A stretch of 64,000 nt of DNA from Mucilaginibacter psychrotolerans (GTDB lineage: Bacteria; Bacteroidota; Bacteroidia; Sphingobacteriales; Sphingobacteriaceae), in assembly GCF_004519315.1 (NCBI RefSeq), contig NZ_SOZE01000002.1, forward strand, positions 1 through 64,000, given 5' to 3'. Positions 35,607-44,606 of this stretch are shown here, one piece after another. Numbering within the stretch: the stretch's first letter is position 1; each line of letters opens with the position of its first letter. The position numbers were made by a program, and so were the translations under genes. Under the pieces are notes generated by a model that ran no database searches, was not told the origin of the DNA, and saw only the letters and a program-made list of their open reading frames with translations.

Positions 35607-36512
35607 ATGTTTTTAGCAATAGTTGGCATTATTATTCTTTTTGTAGGTTCACTGGTAAAACGTTCTCCCGAGCCTGCCGGCAAATTTGGCGGCATTATTA
35701 CTGTTATCGGCGGGATTATAGCGGTGTTGGGCTTGGGGCTGTCATCGGTAAAGGTGATAGATTCTGGCCGTGTTGGCGTACAGGTATTGTTTGGCAAGGT
35801 ACAGCCGGATGTGTTGGAAAGCGGACTGCACATTGTAAACCCTTTAGTAGAAGTTACCAATTTTGATGTGCGCACCCAAAACTATACCATGAGCGCCCAG
35901 CACAACGAGGGTGATATAGCCGGAGACGATGCCATACGGGTGTTATCATCTGACGGTCTGGAAGTTACGGTTGACCTTACGGTACTGTTCAACGTGCGAT
36001 CTAACAAGGCACCTTTTATATTACAAAGCATCGGGCCGGATTATGTGAATAACATTGTGCGTGCAGTAGCAAGGACCGCCATACGCGATAACGCCGTTAA
36101 CTACGCTGCTGTAGACCTCTACTCCGTAAAAAGGCAGGAATTCCAGGACAGGATAAACCGCACCATTGCAGCCAGCTTTACCAAACGCGGCCTGGAACTG
36201 GAGCAGATATTGATCCGTAATATCTCCTTGCCATCTTCAGTAAAAGCCAGTATCGAATCGAAGATAAACGCCGAGCAGGAGGCCCAGAAAATGACCTTCG
36301 TGCTGCAGAAAGAACGCCAGGAAGCCGACCGAAAACGGGTTGAAGCACAGGGAATTGCCGATTATCAAAAGATACTTTCTACCGGATTATCTGATAAACA
36401 ATTACAGTACGAAAGCATACTGGCACAGAAGGCGATTGCACTCTCGCCAAATGCAAAGGTTATCATCATCGGCAACAACAAGGGGACGCCAATATTGCTG
36501 AGCGACAAGTAA
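35607..36512 (+). CDS. Prohibitin-family SPFH/Band 7 membrane protein
   Basis: 301-aa protein with an N-terminal glycine-rich membrane hairpin (~1-45), an SPFH domain (~48-210, beginning VIDSGRVGVQVLFGKV) and a coiled-coil tail (~215-275). Prohibitins form ring-shaped membrane scaffolds that modulate proteases and membrane organisation. The motif IRNISLPSSVKASIE near residue 210 is typical. It is probably monocistronic and ends before a palindromic repeat. A second, much larger SPFH protein is encoded 10 kb away. Confidence 0.9.
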   Translation: MFLAIVGIIILFVGSLVKRSPEPAGKFGGIITVIGGIIAVLGLGLSSVKVIDSGRVGVQVLFGKVQPDVLESGLHIVNPLVEVTNFDVRTQNYTMSAQHNEGDIAGDDAIRVLSSDGLEVTVDLTVLFNVRSNKAPFILQSIGPDYVNNIVRAVARTAIRDNAVNYAAVDLYSVKRQEFQDRINRTIAASFTKRGLELEQILIRNISLPSSVKASIESKINAEQEAQKMTFVLQKERQEADRKRVEAQGIADYQKILSTGLSDKQLQYESILAQKAIALSPNAKVIIIGNNKGTPILLSDK

Positions 36513-36530
36513 TTATATGGACATTAATTT

Positions 36531-36599
36531 CACGAATTAGGCGAATTTCACGAAATAGCTTTAATTCGTGAAATTCGAATTTGTTAGTGGCAATTCGTG
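36531..36599. repeat. Palindromic repeat, CACGAATT family
   Basis: CACGAATT (36531) is inverted as AATTCGTG (ending 36599), and TTCACGAA inside pairs with TTCGTGAA. It lies between the convergent prohibitin and DUF1080 genes and ends 2 bp from the DUF1080 stop, so it may act as a shared terminator. Confidence 0.65.
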
Positions 36600-36600
36600 T

Positions 36601-37467
36601 TTATTCAAAATACCCCGCATACCCCGCCGGTATCTCTTTTATCGGCTTTATCATGATATCCTTATAATAAACTTCGGCGGCTTCGCTTTGTAGTTGCAGC
36701 TTACCGTGTGTAAGTGGTTTTATTACGTCGCCATCTTTAAAGCGGGAGTTTTTTAGGGCCATTACTACTTTGCCGTTTACGATGTGCAGGCTTTTATCGC
36801 CGTAGGTAATCAGCTCAATTTCATTCCATTGGCCAATCGGTTTATCCATTTTGGCGCCCGCCTCGCAAAAGCCGCCATTGCCTGTAGAGCCGCCGAGGGG
36901 TGTCCAATGCCCGTTCGAGTTGAATTTGTAGCTGCTGTCTTTCAGCGCTTTAGCATCTGCCATAGAGCTTGACTGCGACCAATAATCGCCGGTGCTGTTC
37001 TCTACCACCTGAAACTCCTGGCTCAGCATCCAGGTACGGAACCACTCTACACCACATTTGCCCTGCGAGTGGTATAGTAACCCGCTGTCTTTCAGTTCAT
37101 CCAGCCTGGGCACCCATTTTTTGGTGCCCCAACGGAATTTCAGTTTCAGGTGATAATTGGCAAAATCCTGCTTGGTAAATATGCAGCCGTATATCTCGCC
37201 GGTAATTTTTAAGATGGGCTGCCCATCTTCCATCACTACCGAGAACACATTATTTTTATTCACATTGTACCCTATAGGTTTGGTTTCCAAACCATTGCTA
37301 TCTACAGGCGGCTTACCTTTGTAGCCTACTTTGTGGTAAAAGCTTTGGTAAGTTTCCCATTTACTGAGGTTTTTATCCAGTAGTGGGGTCCACTCTGAGG
37401 GTAGTTGGAACGACGTGCCCGAGAGCAGCAGCACCATCAAACAAAGGCAGGCGGATATCTTTTTCAT
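36601..37467 (-). CDS. DUF1080-family secreted protein, second copy
   Basis: 288-aa protein starting MKKISACLCLMVLLLS (ATG at 37467, chosen for its signal peptide over an upstream in-frame start). DUF1080 sandwich motifs include WTPLLDKNLSKWETYQ, KLKFRWGTKKW, GQWNEIELITYGDKSLHIV and GKLQLQSEAAEVYYKDI. It is longer than the copy at 29517-30182 and lies apart from the GMC genes. It is expected to hydrolyse or bind 3-keto-glycosides or related sugars outside the cytoplasm. The pairing of two DUF1080 types in one organism is common in Bacteroidota. Confidence 0.85.
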   Translation of the reverse strand: MKKISACLCLMVLLLSGTSFQLPSEWTPLLDKNLSKWETYQSFYHKVGYKGKPPVDSNGLETKPIGYNVNKNNVFSVVMEDGQPILKITGEIYGCIFTKQDFANYHLKLKFRWGTKKWVPRLDELKDSGLLYHSQGKCGVEWFRTWMLSQEFQVVENSTGDYWSQSSSMADAKALKDSSYKFNSNGHWTPLGGSTGNGGFCEAGAKMDKPIGQWNEIELITYGDKSLHIVNGKVVMALKNSRFKDGDVIKPLTHGKLQLQSEAAEVYYKDIMIKPIKEIPAGYAGYFE

Positions 37468-37587
37468 GTGATAATTTATGTTTACTAATTTGCGTAAATA
37501 AATCCGTGCGGGCACCATCAACGGGCTAAAATACCGGAGTAAAATCGGTGTTTTTCTTTAAAAATCTAAGAAAATCTTAGCCTTTCT

Positions 37588-38478
37588 CTAAAACCCCAAC
37601 ATTACCCCGGCGCTGATTTTATAGCCCTTACGGTCCACCCCGTTTAGTTGCGTTTTTTCGGTTTGGCCCGAGGTCAGATACAACTCATCCACCCCTTTCC
37701 CGGTTTGCCAGGTAAAGTAACCTGCGCCAAAAACCACATCGATATTTTTAGTGATGGCATATTGCAGGCCCGCGCCGGCATCCAGTCCGTAACCCTTGGC
37801 GGTATGCCGGTAGCTCACCGGGTGTTGGAAAGACGGGATAAGGTTCCAGTCGGCTTTGGCTTTATAATCAGCCTGGGTGTAAGTGACGCTCGCCGAAGTG
37901 CTCAGTTTTTTTGTGAGCCGCAGTTGCGCCAGTGCCTTCACGAAGGGGCCCTTCCAATCGGTATCGTACGTGCTGTTCAGGTCGGCAAATTGGCCGCTGC
38001 GGTCATACAGATGCAACGATTGTTTGCCGGCGCGATAGCCTGCGTAGGGCGTAAGCGAAAACACATCTGTGTTTATCAGTTTATACCCGAGCCCGGCGAT
38101 GATGGCCCGGGTGAAGCCTTTGTCTGCATAGAACAGTTGGTTGTATGCCGGGTTGCTGCGGTTATCTCCGTTGTAGTCGTTATCGCGCACGGTGCCCGAT
38201 TGTATAGCCGTCCGCTCGTATCCGCCGGTAAGCAACAGCCTGCCCCAAAAGTTCCATTGCAGGGATGCCGCTACCGATTGCCCGCCCAGCTTTTTCCATT
38301 GTAGTTCCGAATAGATATTGGGGTTCTGCCCGTCCTGGTTTCCGGCTATCGACCATTTGAAATCCTCACGCTGGTAACCTGTGGATATGCTAAGCTGCAG
38401 TTTATCCGGCTGACTTTGCGCATGGAGAACCCCGGCACAGGCCAGGGCATACATAAGGGCAATAAGCTGTTTCTTCAT
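37588..38478 (-). CDS. Outer-membrane beta-barrel, omptin-like by motif
   Basis: 296-aa secreted barrel: signal peptide to about residue 20, alternating beta-strand pattern throughout and a C-terminal Phe (SAGVMLGF), typical of outer-membrane insertion. The segment VRDNDYNGDNRSNP (Asp99, Asp101) resembles the omptin loop holding the Asp83/Asp85 pair. A later DWN (Asp210, Asn212) falls where omptins have Asp-x-His. If homologous, the His is replaced and proteolysis is doubtful. The ATG at 38478 was chosen because an upstream start would spoil the signal peptide. Alternatively it is a generic porin-like barrel. Confidence 0.65.
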   Translation of the reverse strand: MKKQLIALMYALACAGVLHAQSQPDKLQLSISTGYQREDFKWSIAGNQDGQNPNIYSELQWKKLGGQSVAASLQWNFWGRLLLTGGYERTAIQSGTVRDNDYNGDNRSNPAYNQLFYADKGFTRAIIAGLGYKLINTDVFSLTPYAGYRAGKQSLHLYDRSGQFADLNSTYDTDWKGPFVKALAQLRLTKKLSTSASVTYTQADYKAKADWNLIPSFQHPVSYRHTAKGYGLDAGAGLQYAITKNIDVVFGAGYFTWQTGKGVDELYLTSGQTEKTQLNGVDRKGYKISAGVMLGF

Positions 38479-38654
38479 CAGGTAAATAAAAGGATGGTAG
38501 TGGTTTGGCCTTGGCAAACCCTAAATGTAAAGCTAAAGCATTTTTTGGGATTGCACGCTATATCATGTCGATGGGGCTAAAACCGGTGGGGGGGGAGGGT
38601 AAAGATTTCCAATCGCACGAGCCGCCAGCGCATTATTTTCAAAAGTGCTTGGCG

Positions 38655-39408
38655 CTATTTCTTATCCCAAAGCCTTTTAGAGACTACTTGCTCTATCACC
38701 TGTTCGCGGTAGCTGCGGCTGATAGGGATGCGGCTGCTGCCGATGAATATTTCACCCGCTTCTATGCCATCTATCTTACCAATGGCTGCGATAAAAGATT
38801 TATGCACCCTGATAAAGGCATTGTCGGCGAGTTTTTCTTCGAGAACTTTGAGGGAGAGCATGGTAACGTATTTGCCCCGCGTGCTGTAAATGGTAACATA
38901 ATTCTGCATGCCCTCTACATACAGGATCTCATCGAAGAGCACCTTTTCGTACTTGCTGCCGCATTTGATGAAGAAGTAATCTTCGGCGGGTTGTTGATTT
39001 TAGGGGATCGGCCTTAGCGTGACGATAGAATCCGCTCCAATCGCTGGTGATGCCGAACATCTTTTCGGCGTTGCTGCCGGCCAGCCAGGCACTCACAAAG
39101 TATCCCGGAACAATAAGGAACGACGACACGATGATGGCCAATGCCAAAAAAAGCATATACCAACCATAGCGCCCCTCTTGTAAGTACCGGGGGATAAGGA
39201 AATACAGGTTAAAGTAAACGACCAACGCGGGAAAAAGCACATAAAAGAAAGATTTAACCCAATACACAGAAAAAAATATATCCTGCGCTGCCCGGTAGGG
39301 GCTGTCGATAGCCAATGCCCACAGTACGTAGTTATACATCATCCAAAATGGGATATGGTACAGTTTGTACTTGATGAACCAGTTTTGCTGCGTGGTAACG
39401 GATGCCAT
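38655..39408 (-). pseudogene. Membrane-LytTR regulator interrupted by a one-base frameshift
   Basis: The 5' part (39408 to about 39002) encodes four membrane helices, with FNLYFLIPRYL as in LytS-like sensors. The 3' part (about 38998 to 38655) encodes a LytTR DNA-binding domain, beginning DYFFIKCGSKYEKVLFDEIL and containing RVHKSFI. The two parts lie in different frames. At 38998-39001 the minus strand has an AAAA run; removing one A joins DPL to NQQPAEDYFFIK without interruption. A TAA stops the LytTR frame just upstream of the junction, and the membrane frame runs on to a stop at 38929. This is a disrupted gene, a sequencing error or, less likely, programmed +1 shifting. It diverges from the barrel receptor gene. 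Confidence 0.8.
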
Positions 39409-39627
39409 GATGGCTAAAGTTACGGCTATTGTATTAATCTACGCAGCCGGGTAGTTAAACCAACCGTTTTAATTGACGAGATGCATGCGGCAATGGATAA
39501 GCAGCAGGTAAGGCACTACAGCCTAACTAAACCAGTGCTTTGGGCTTATAAACGCTGGTGGTCAATTGGCTGTAGCTGTTCGTCAACCCGGTTCTTTTGG
39601 GGCGGGCGCAAAAATTTCTTTTGCAGC

Positions 39628-42048
39628 ATGAAAACATTAATCGCGTTGCTTATAGTCATGTCGTTCGGCACCGCCGCTTACAGTCAGGTAGTCGGCAAGT
39701 TGGTTTCTGCGGATGGAACTGCAGTGGATTTCGCCACCGTATCGGTTTTAAGGAGCCCGGATAGCGCGGCGGTCCGCTCGGCATTATCCGACGGGAATGG
39801 GGCGTTTAGCTTTACAGGGATATCCAACGGCAGCTATATCCTGAAGGTGACTAGCCTGGTCCATATCACCTGGTCATCAAAGCCCTTTGTAATTACCCCC
39901 GCACAGCCTGGATATGATGTCGGTACGGTGGTGTTGGCAGCTGCCAGCAAGCAACTGGGCGAAGTAATCATCCGCTCCAACAAGCCGCTGGTGCAGCAAC
40001 AACCCGGGGGATTGGTGGTGAACGTGCAAAACAGCCTGATGGCAAAAGGCAGCACGGTTTTGCAGGTGCTGCAACGCTCGCCGGGCGTGGTGCTAGATCC
40101 GCAGCACAGCGGCATCAGCCTGAACGGCAAAAGCGGGGTGATGGTAATGCTGGATGGCAAGCTGCTACGCCTCACCACCGAACAGGTAACGGCTTTACTT
40201 AACGGGATGACAGCCGACGACCTAGATAAGATAGAGCTGCTAAGCACTCCCCCTGCCCGGTACGATGCCGACGGCAACGCAGGCCTTATCAACATCGTGA
40301 CCAAAAAGAATAAGAAACAGGGAACCAGCGGTTCGGTAACGGCATCTGCAGGCTATGGCAAAGGCGAAAAAGGCTCTGCCGGCCTTAACCTTAACCACAA
40401 CAGCGGTAAGCTAAGCCTGCGCGGCTCTTATGACTACGCCCACGACCGCAGCTACTCCCTGCTGCTTGCCGAAGGTAGCGAAGTAGTAGGCATCCTTGGC
40501 GGACAATCCGCTTTCCAATATAACGGCGAGAGCAAGCCCTTTACTACTTACAATGGCATGGGTGCAGGTTTGGATTACCGGGTTTCTCCAACCCTTACCG
40601 TAGGCGGGGCTTTGAATTATGCCATCAGCACCAATGATAATAACAACCATAATTTTGGCAGCTACTTGCTGCCCGATACCACCCTGGCGTTCGATTCGCA
40701 GTTGGTCGGCAATAGCCGTACACACTACCTGCACCCCAGCCTTTACCTGGAGCAAACTATCGGCAAGGACCAAAAGCTGAATATCGATCTGGATTATTTC
40801 GGCCATTATAACCGGGGACTAACGCAGGTGCAAAGTGATTTCAGCAACAGCGTGTTTGGGCAAAGGCAACGCAATTTTGCCAATGCCGATATAAATGTTG
40901 GCGTAGCCAAAATAGATTATACTAACCCTTTCAGTAAGGTGCTGCGGCTGGAGAGCGGCCTGAAAAGCACCTACACACGCAGCCAAAGTACCGCCGGTAT
41001 TGAGAAATTGGTAGATGGCAACTGGGTTAATATAGGTGCCGGCACCTCGAATGATTTGGCGACGAAAGAGTTTATTGGCGGCGCATACGCCATCCTTAAC
41101 TGGCAAGCCGATAGCCTCACCAACATCTCGGCCGGGGCGCGGTACGAGTATTCGCGCAACAGTACCAACCATTCGCTCGACGCAGCTTACCTGATAGACC
41201 GGAAGCTGGGCAAGCTGTTCCCAAGTATTTTCCTTACCCGTAAGCTTAACGCCACCGACGAGCTGCAGCTTTCCTACACCGAGCGTGTTACGAGGCCCAC
41301 CTTTGCCGATTTGGCCTCCTACGTTTCTTATAACGACCCGGTTTCCGTTTTTACCGGCAACCCGGCTTTAAAACCCACCATCACGCATAACCTGAAACTG
41401 GCTTATAACCGGCAGGATTATTTGTTCTCTGTTTTATACAGCAGGGACATCAACCCCATACAGGGCGTGCAAATTATGACCGGCCCCACCCCCGGCCTGG
41501 TGTACCTAATGCCCGAAAACGGCGATTGGCAAAACAACTTTCTTTTTCAGGCCACTATCCCAATAAAACCTGCTGCATGGTGGGAGATGAGTTACGGTTT
41601 CGTAGGCGGGCTGCATCAGTATAAGGTTAGCTATTTTCCGCAGCCGCTACAGAAAACGTATTTCAGCTATAACATCAATTTTTCGGAAAGTTTTAAGCTG
41701 CCGCTCCAATACGCAATCGAGCTATCGGGGTATTACAACTCATCGGCTTATGACAGCAACTCCGGTTCAAGCCCTAATGCAGCTATCAACCTTGGGTTCA
41801 AAAAAGAATTGCCTAATCAAAAAGGTAGCTTTCAGCTAAGTGTGTCGGATTTATTCAGTTCGGTTATTTATCGTGCTAAAATCGGCCAACTTACTACCGA
41901 TGCTTTCAATACCGACGTACGCGTAAGCTACCAGCCCGAATCGCGGTTTTTCCCCATCATTAAGCTTTCCTATTCGCGTGCGTTAGGTACCAACAGCAAA
42001 GCCTCCCGTAAAAATAAAGGAACAGACGATGAGCAGAAGCGGCTTTAA
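39628..42048 (+). CDS. TonB-receptor-like outer-membrane barrel with CarboxypepD_reg domain
   Basis: 806-aa outer-membrane protein (OMP_b-brl_3 type). The start MKTLIALLIVMS (ATG 39628) gives a proper signal peptide ending AYSQ; an open frame extends upstream but codes unconvincing sequence. Residues ~20-108 are a carboxypeptidase-regulatory-like sandwich (VVGKLVSADGTAVDFATVSV). A plug-like domain follows (~110-220, with GIDxx-type LSTPPARYDADGNAGLINIV) and then the beta barrel. No TonB box is obvious. It may bind peptides or small ligands. The divergent LytTR regulator gene may control it. Confidence 0.88.
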   Translation: MKTLIALLIVMSFGTAAYSQVVGKLVSADGTAVDFATVSVLRSPDSAAVRSALSDGNGAFSFTGISNGSYILKVTSLVHITWSSKPFVITPAQPGYDVGTVVLAAASKQLGEVIIRSNKPLVQQQPGGLVVNVQNSLMAKGSTVLQVLQRSPGVVLDPQHSGISLNGKSGVMVMLDGKLLRLTTEQVTALLNGMTADDLDKIELLSTPPARYDADGNAGLINIVTKKNKKQGTSGSVTASAGYGKGEKGSAGLNLNHNSGKLSLRGSYDYAHDRSYSLLLAEGSEVVGILGGQSAFQYNGESKPFTTYNGMGAGLDYRVSPTLTVGGALNYAISTNDNNNHNFGSYLLPDTTLAFDSQLVGNSRTHYLHPSLYLEQTIGKDQKLNIDLDYFGHYNRGLTQVQSDFSNSVFGQRQRNFANADINVGVAKIDYTNPFSKVLRLESGLKSTYTRSQSTAGIEKLVDGNWVNIGAGTSNDLATKEFIGGAYAILNWQADSLTNISAGARYEYSRNSTNHSLDAAYLIDRKLGKLFPSIFLTRKLNATDELQLSYTERVTRPTFADLASYVSYNDPVSVFTGNPALKPTITHNLKLAYNRQDYLFSVLYSRDINPIQGVQIMTGPTPGLVYLMPENGDWQNNFLFQATIPIKPAAWWEMSYGFVGGLHQYKVSYFPQPLQKTYFSYNINFSESFKLPLQYAIELSGYYNSSAYDSNSGSSPNAAINLGFKKELPNQKGSFQLSVSDLFSSVIYRAKIGQLTTDAFNTDVRVSYQPESRFFPIIKLSYSRALGTNSKASRKNKGTDDEQKRL

Positions 42049-42076
42049 GAAGCTGTATGAAAATGGTTTATTTTTT

Positions 42077-42170
42077 CGTAGAGACGCAATATTTTGCGTC
42101 TCCCGCCATGTAAAACAGATAGGCAGGATGGGATTTACAAAACGAAGACGCAAAATATTGCGTCTCTACG
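42077..42170. repeat. Palindromic repeat with 25-bp arms (GTAGAGACGCAATATTTTGC type)
   Basis: The arm at 42077-42101 is matched by its inverted copy at 42146-42170. Both contain GAGACGCAATATTTTGCGTC, which is itself nearly palindromic. Similar GTAGAGACGC elements are dispersed in Bacteroidota and cyanobacterial genomes. It lies between the barrel gene and the aquaporin remnant. Confidence 0.8.
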
Positions 42171-42192
42171 GTCTATTCCGCCCCGGCGAGGA

Positions 42193-42325
42193 TCACAACT
42201 CCCTTTCCGCCATCAGGTATTTCCAAAGGGGAATAGCCAGCACCGCCCCCGCAACCGGCGCAACTATATTAAGCCAAAAATGCGCTAAATGCCCCGTTAC
42301 GATTGTAGTTCGGCCACCTATTTCC
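42193..42325 (-). pseudogene. 3' remnant of an aquaporin (MIP) gene
   Basis: Directly behind arsC, the minus strand encodes about 40 residues resembling the C-terminal end of a major intrinsic protein: GGRTTIVTGHLAHFWLNIVA, then PVAGAVLAIPLWKYLM, ending AEREL and a TGA at 42193. This corresponds to the loop and sixth helix of aquaporins (compare the Q-LW-F-VAP-G-A pattern of AqpZ). The first five helices are missing and no start codon is present. Arsenic operons sometimes carry an aquaporin (AqpS) that lets arsenite out. Here the gene was probably lost by internal deletion. Confidence 0.65.
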
Positions 42326-42742
42326 TTATGCCAGGTGGGTTTGAACAAAGTTTGCTGCGTAAACCTTAATCATTTCCCGCACCCGCCTAAACTCGTCCAT
42401 CACCTCCTCGGGCGTGCCGCTTGCTTTGGCCGGGTCGGGGAAATTATGGTGAAAGCGTTCCACCTTGCCGGGGAAGTATGGGCAGGCCTCGTTCGCATTG
42501 TCGCATACGGTAATCACATAATCGAAGGGGATGGCCAGATACTCATCTACATGGTTGGAGGTATGCCCGGAGATATCAATGTTGTCCTCGGCCATTACCT
42601 TTATGGCTTTGGGGTTTACGCCATGGGTTTCTATACCCGCGCTATACACGTTTGCTTTGCCGTCTGCATAAAAACGCAGGTAGCCTTCGGCAAGTTGGCT
42701 GCGGCAACTATTGCCGGTACATAATACTAAGATATTCTTCAT
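42326..42742 (-). CDS. arsC: Arsenate reductase, thioredoxin-coupled LMW-PTPase type
   Basis: Reduces arsenate to arsenite in the cytoplasm using a three-cysteine relay. The anion loop CTGNSCRSQ starts at Cys8. The relay cysteines Cys80 and Cys87 are in CDNANEACPYFPG, and the general acid sits in FPDPA. The 138-aa length and all three cysteines point to the thioredoxin-linked class. It is the last intact gene of the leftward ars operon; the product arsenite is exported by the Acr3 protein encoded upstream. Confidence 0.95.
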   Translation of the reverse strand: MKNILVLCTGNSCRSQLAEGYLRFYADGKANVYSAGIETHGVNPKAIKVMAEDNIDISGHTSNHVDEYLAIPFDYVITVCDNANEACPYFPGKVERFHHNFPDPAKASGTPEEVMDEFRRVREMIKVYAANFVQTHLA

Positions 42743-42811
42743 GTTATAAGATTGGTTTTTATTCTACTATAGCCGATAACAAATTCCCGGGAACCCCAGG
42801 TAACGTAAAAT

Positions 42812-43504
42812 TTAAAAAGCTTTCCTTAAACGGTCTGCCAATTCATGCGGCAAAGGGCTATCAATGATGGCATGAGCAGCCTTTTCAATATCGTATTCAA
42901 AACGGATAAATTCTACGTGTACACTATCTCTGGCCGTAGCTGCACTGTCCTGGTTAATGGTTAACAAAACGTAACAGCCTTTTGGGTTGCCATCTTTTGG
43001 CTTACCTATAGAACCAACATTTATGGCACGATAGACTTTGTCTTCCGAAATAATAATCCTGCTATAGGGCTTATGTGAATGGCCAACGCAAAGTATATCT
43101 GCGTTTGCCTCCGTCATCATATCCAGCAAATAGGTTTCATCAAGGTCTTCTAAAACGTATTCGTCAATGCTTCGGGTACTGCCATGAGCCAGCACGATAT
43201 TCAGTTGATCACTATTCAATTGAAATTCCAGTTTAATTTGTGCCGGAAGCGTGTTAAGGTACCCCCTATTATCCGCAGATACCAACTCATAGGCATAACC
43301 CTTGGTTTTTTTATCGTGGTTACCCGCTAGTGTAGCAATGCCACGTTTGCGGATTTCATGGATGACTTCGTTAGGCCAAATGTTATAACCAATCAGGTCG
43401 CCTAAACAGTAAACAGCATCGGGCCTGCGACTTTCAAGATCAGCCAGGAATGCTTCAAACGCAGGCAGATTAGCATGTACATCTGAAAATAGTGCAATTT
43501 TCAT
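42812..43504 (-). CDS. Calcineurin-like metallophosphoesterase (YfcE/MJ0936 type)
   Basis: 230-aa cytosolic phosphoesterase with the dinuclear metal motifs FSDVHANL (Asp/His), GDLIGY (Asp), GNHD (Asn/His), LAHGS and VGHSHKP. The C-terminal part is slightly longer than the usual 160-aa YfcE proteins. It lies between acr3 (its ATG overlaps nothing; the acr3 stop abuts it at 43505) and arsC, inside the arsenic operon. A role in arsenic handling is implied by position only. Confidence 0.88.
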   Translation of the reverse strand: MKIALFSDVHANLPAFEAFLADLESRRPDAVYCLGDLIGYNIWPNEVIHEIRKRGIATLAGNHDKKTKGYAYELVSADNRGYLNTLPAQIKLEFQLNSDQLNIVLAHGSTRSIDEYVLEDLDETYLLDMMTEANADILCVGHSHKPYSRIIISEDKVYRAINVGSIGKPKDGNPKGCYVLLTINQDSAATARDSVHVEFIRFEYDIEKAAHAIIDSPLPHELADRLRKAF

Positions 43505-44587
43505 TTACGCAGACGTTAAAGTTTTAGTAGTATAATATTTCTTCCGGAAGTAGAAAGCAAGGTTGACCAGGGCGATCAATGCCGGAACCTCAACGAGTGG
43601 CCCTATAACCCCGGCGAAAGCTTCGCCTGAATTGATGCCGAATACCCCGATAGCAACTGCTATAGCTAATTCGAAGTTGTTGCCGGTTGCGGTGAACGCA
43701 ATGGATGTGCTTTTTGAATAGTCTGCACCAAATGATTTACCTATAAAAAAGCTGAGGATAAACATAATGGTAAAGTAAATTACTAATGGGATGGCAATAC
43801 GCAATACATCAAAGGGTATCTGCACAATAAGGTTTCCTTTTAAGCTAAACATCACCACAATGGTAAAGAGTAAAGCGATAAGCGTAATGGGAGATATAAA
43901 TGGAACGTATTTAGTTTGAAACCATTCTTCACCTTTGATTTTTATCAGCGTATAACGGCTTATTACACCCGCTGCGAAAGGTATTCCTAAATAAATACCT
44001 ACGCTTTTTGCAATCTCTGCAATGGTAATATTAACGGCTAGACCCTTTAAGCCAAACAGCGGCGGCAATACCGTAATAAAAAGGTAAGCATAAACACTAT
44101 AAAGCAACACCTGGAAAATGCTGTTCAGGGCAATTAAACCGGCTGCGTATTCGCGGTTGCCTTCGGCCAGCTCATTCCATACCACTACCATGGCAATACA
44201 ACGCGCAAGGCCAATTAATATCAAGCCAACCATATAGGCGGGATGGTCGCGCAGGAGCGTTATCGCCAACACAAACATCAATATCGGCCCGATAATCCAA
44301 TTCAAAATGAGCGATGCGCTCAACACCTTAGTGTCTTTAAAAACTTCGCCCATGTTTTCATATTTCACTTTGGCAAGTGGCGGGTACATCATCAAAATTA
44401 AGCCGATAGCCAGGGGTATGTTGGTTGTCCCGCTCGAAAAAGAGTTGATAAAACCCGATGATGATGGTATAAAGTAACCGATACCTACTCCGATAGCCAT
44501 GGCCAGGAATATCCATAAGGTAAGGAAGCGGTCAAGAAAACTTAACTTTTTTCGTTCCGCTACCGGAGCGCAGTTGTTTGCAGACAT
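43505..44587 (-). CDS. acr3: Arsenite efflux permease of the ACR3 family
   Basis: 360-aa inner-membrane exporter with ten predicted helices that expels As(III), probably against protons. The start [14 protein letters not shown] (ATG 44587) was chosen because sequence further upstream in this frame overlaps the GNAT gene and codes nothing recognisable. Diagnostic segments are [16 protein letters not shown] with the essential Cys, and [20 protein letters not shown] near the C-terminus. It is central to the operon; arsC upstream of the exit step supplies arsenite. Confidence 0.95.
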   Translation of the reverse strand: MSANNCAPVAERKKLSFLDRFLTLWIFLAMAIGVGIGYFIPSSSGFINSFSSGTTNIPLAIGLILMMYPPLAKVKYENMGEVFKDTKVLSASLILNWIIGPILMFVLAITLLRDHPAYMVGLILIGLARCIAMVVVWNELAEGNREYAAGLIALNSIFQVLLYSVYAYLFITVLPPLFGLKGLAVNITIAEIAKSVGIYLGIPFAAGVISRYTLIKIKGEEWFQTKYVPFISPITLIALLFTIVVMFSLKGNLIVQIPFDVLRIAIPLVIYFTIMFILSFFIGKSFGADYSKSTSIAFTATGNNFELAIAVAIGVFGINSGEAFAGVIGPLVEVPALIALVNLAFYFRKKYYTTKTLTSA

Positions 44588-44606
44588 AATTGTGTATTTG
44601 TTGAAT

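Noticed and set aside
38998..39001. Programmed ribosomal frameshift in the LytTR gene
   Set aside because: Joining needs a +1 shift at AAAA with no stop codon or rare codon at the site and no downstream structure obvious; mutation or sequence error is simpler.
39481..39627. N-terminal extension of the barrel receptor
   Set aside because: The 49 residues before MKTLIALL are Trp/Cys-rich and would destroy the signal peptide; the ATG at 39628 is better.
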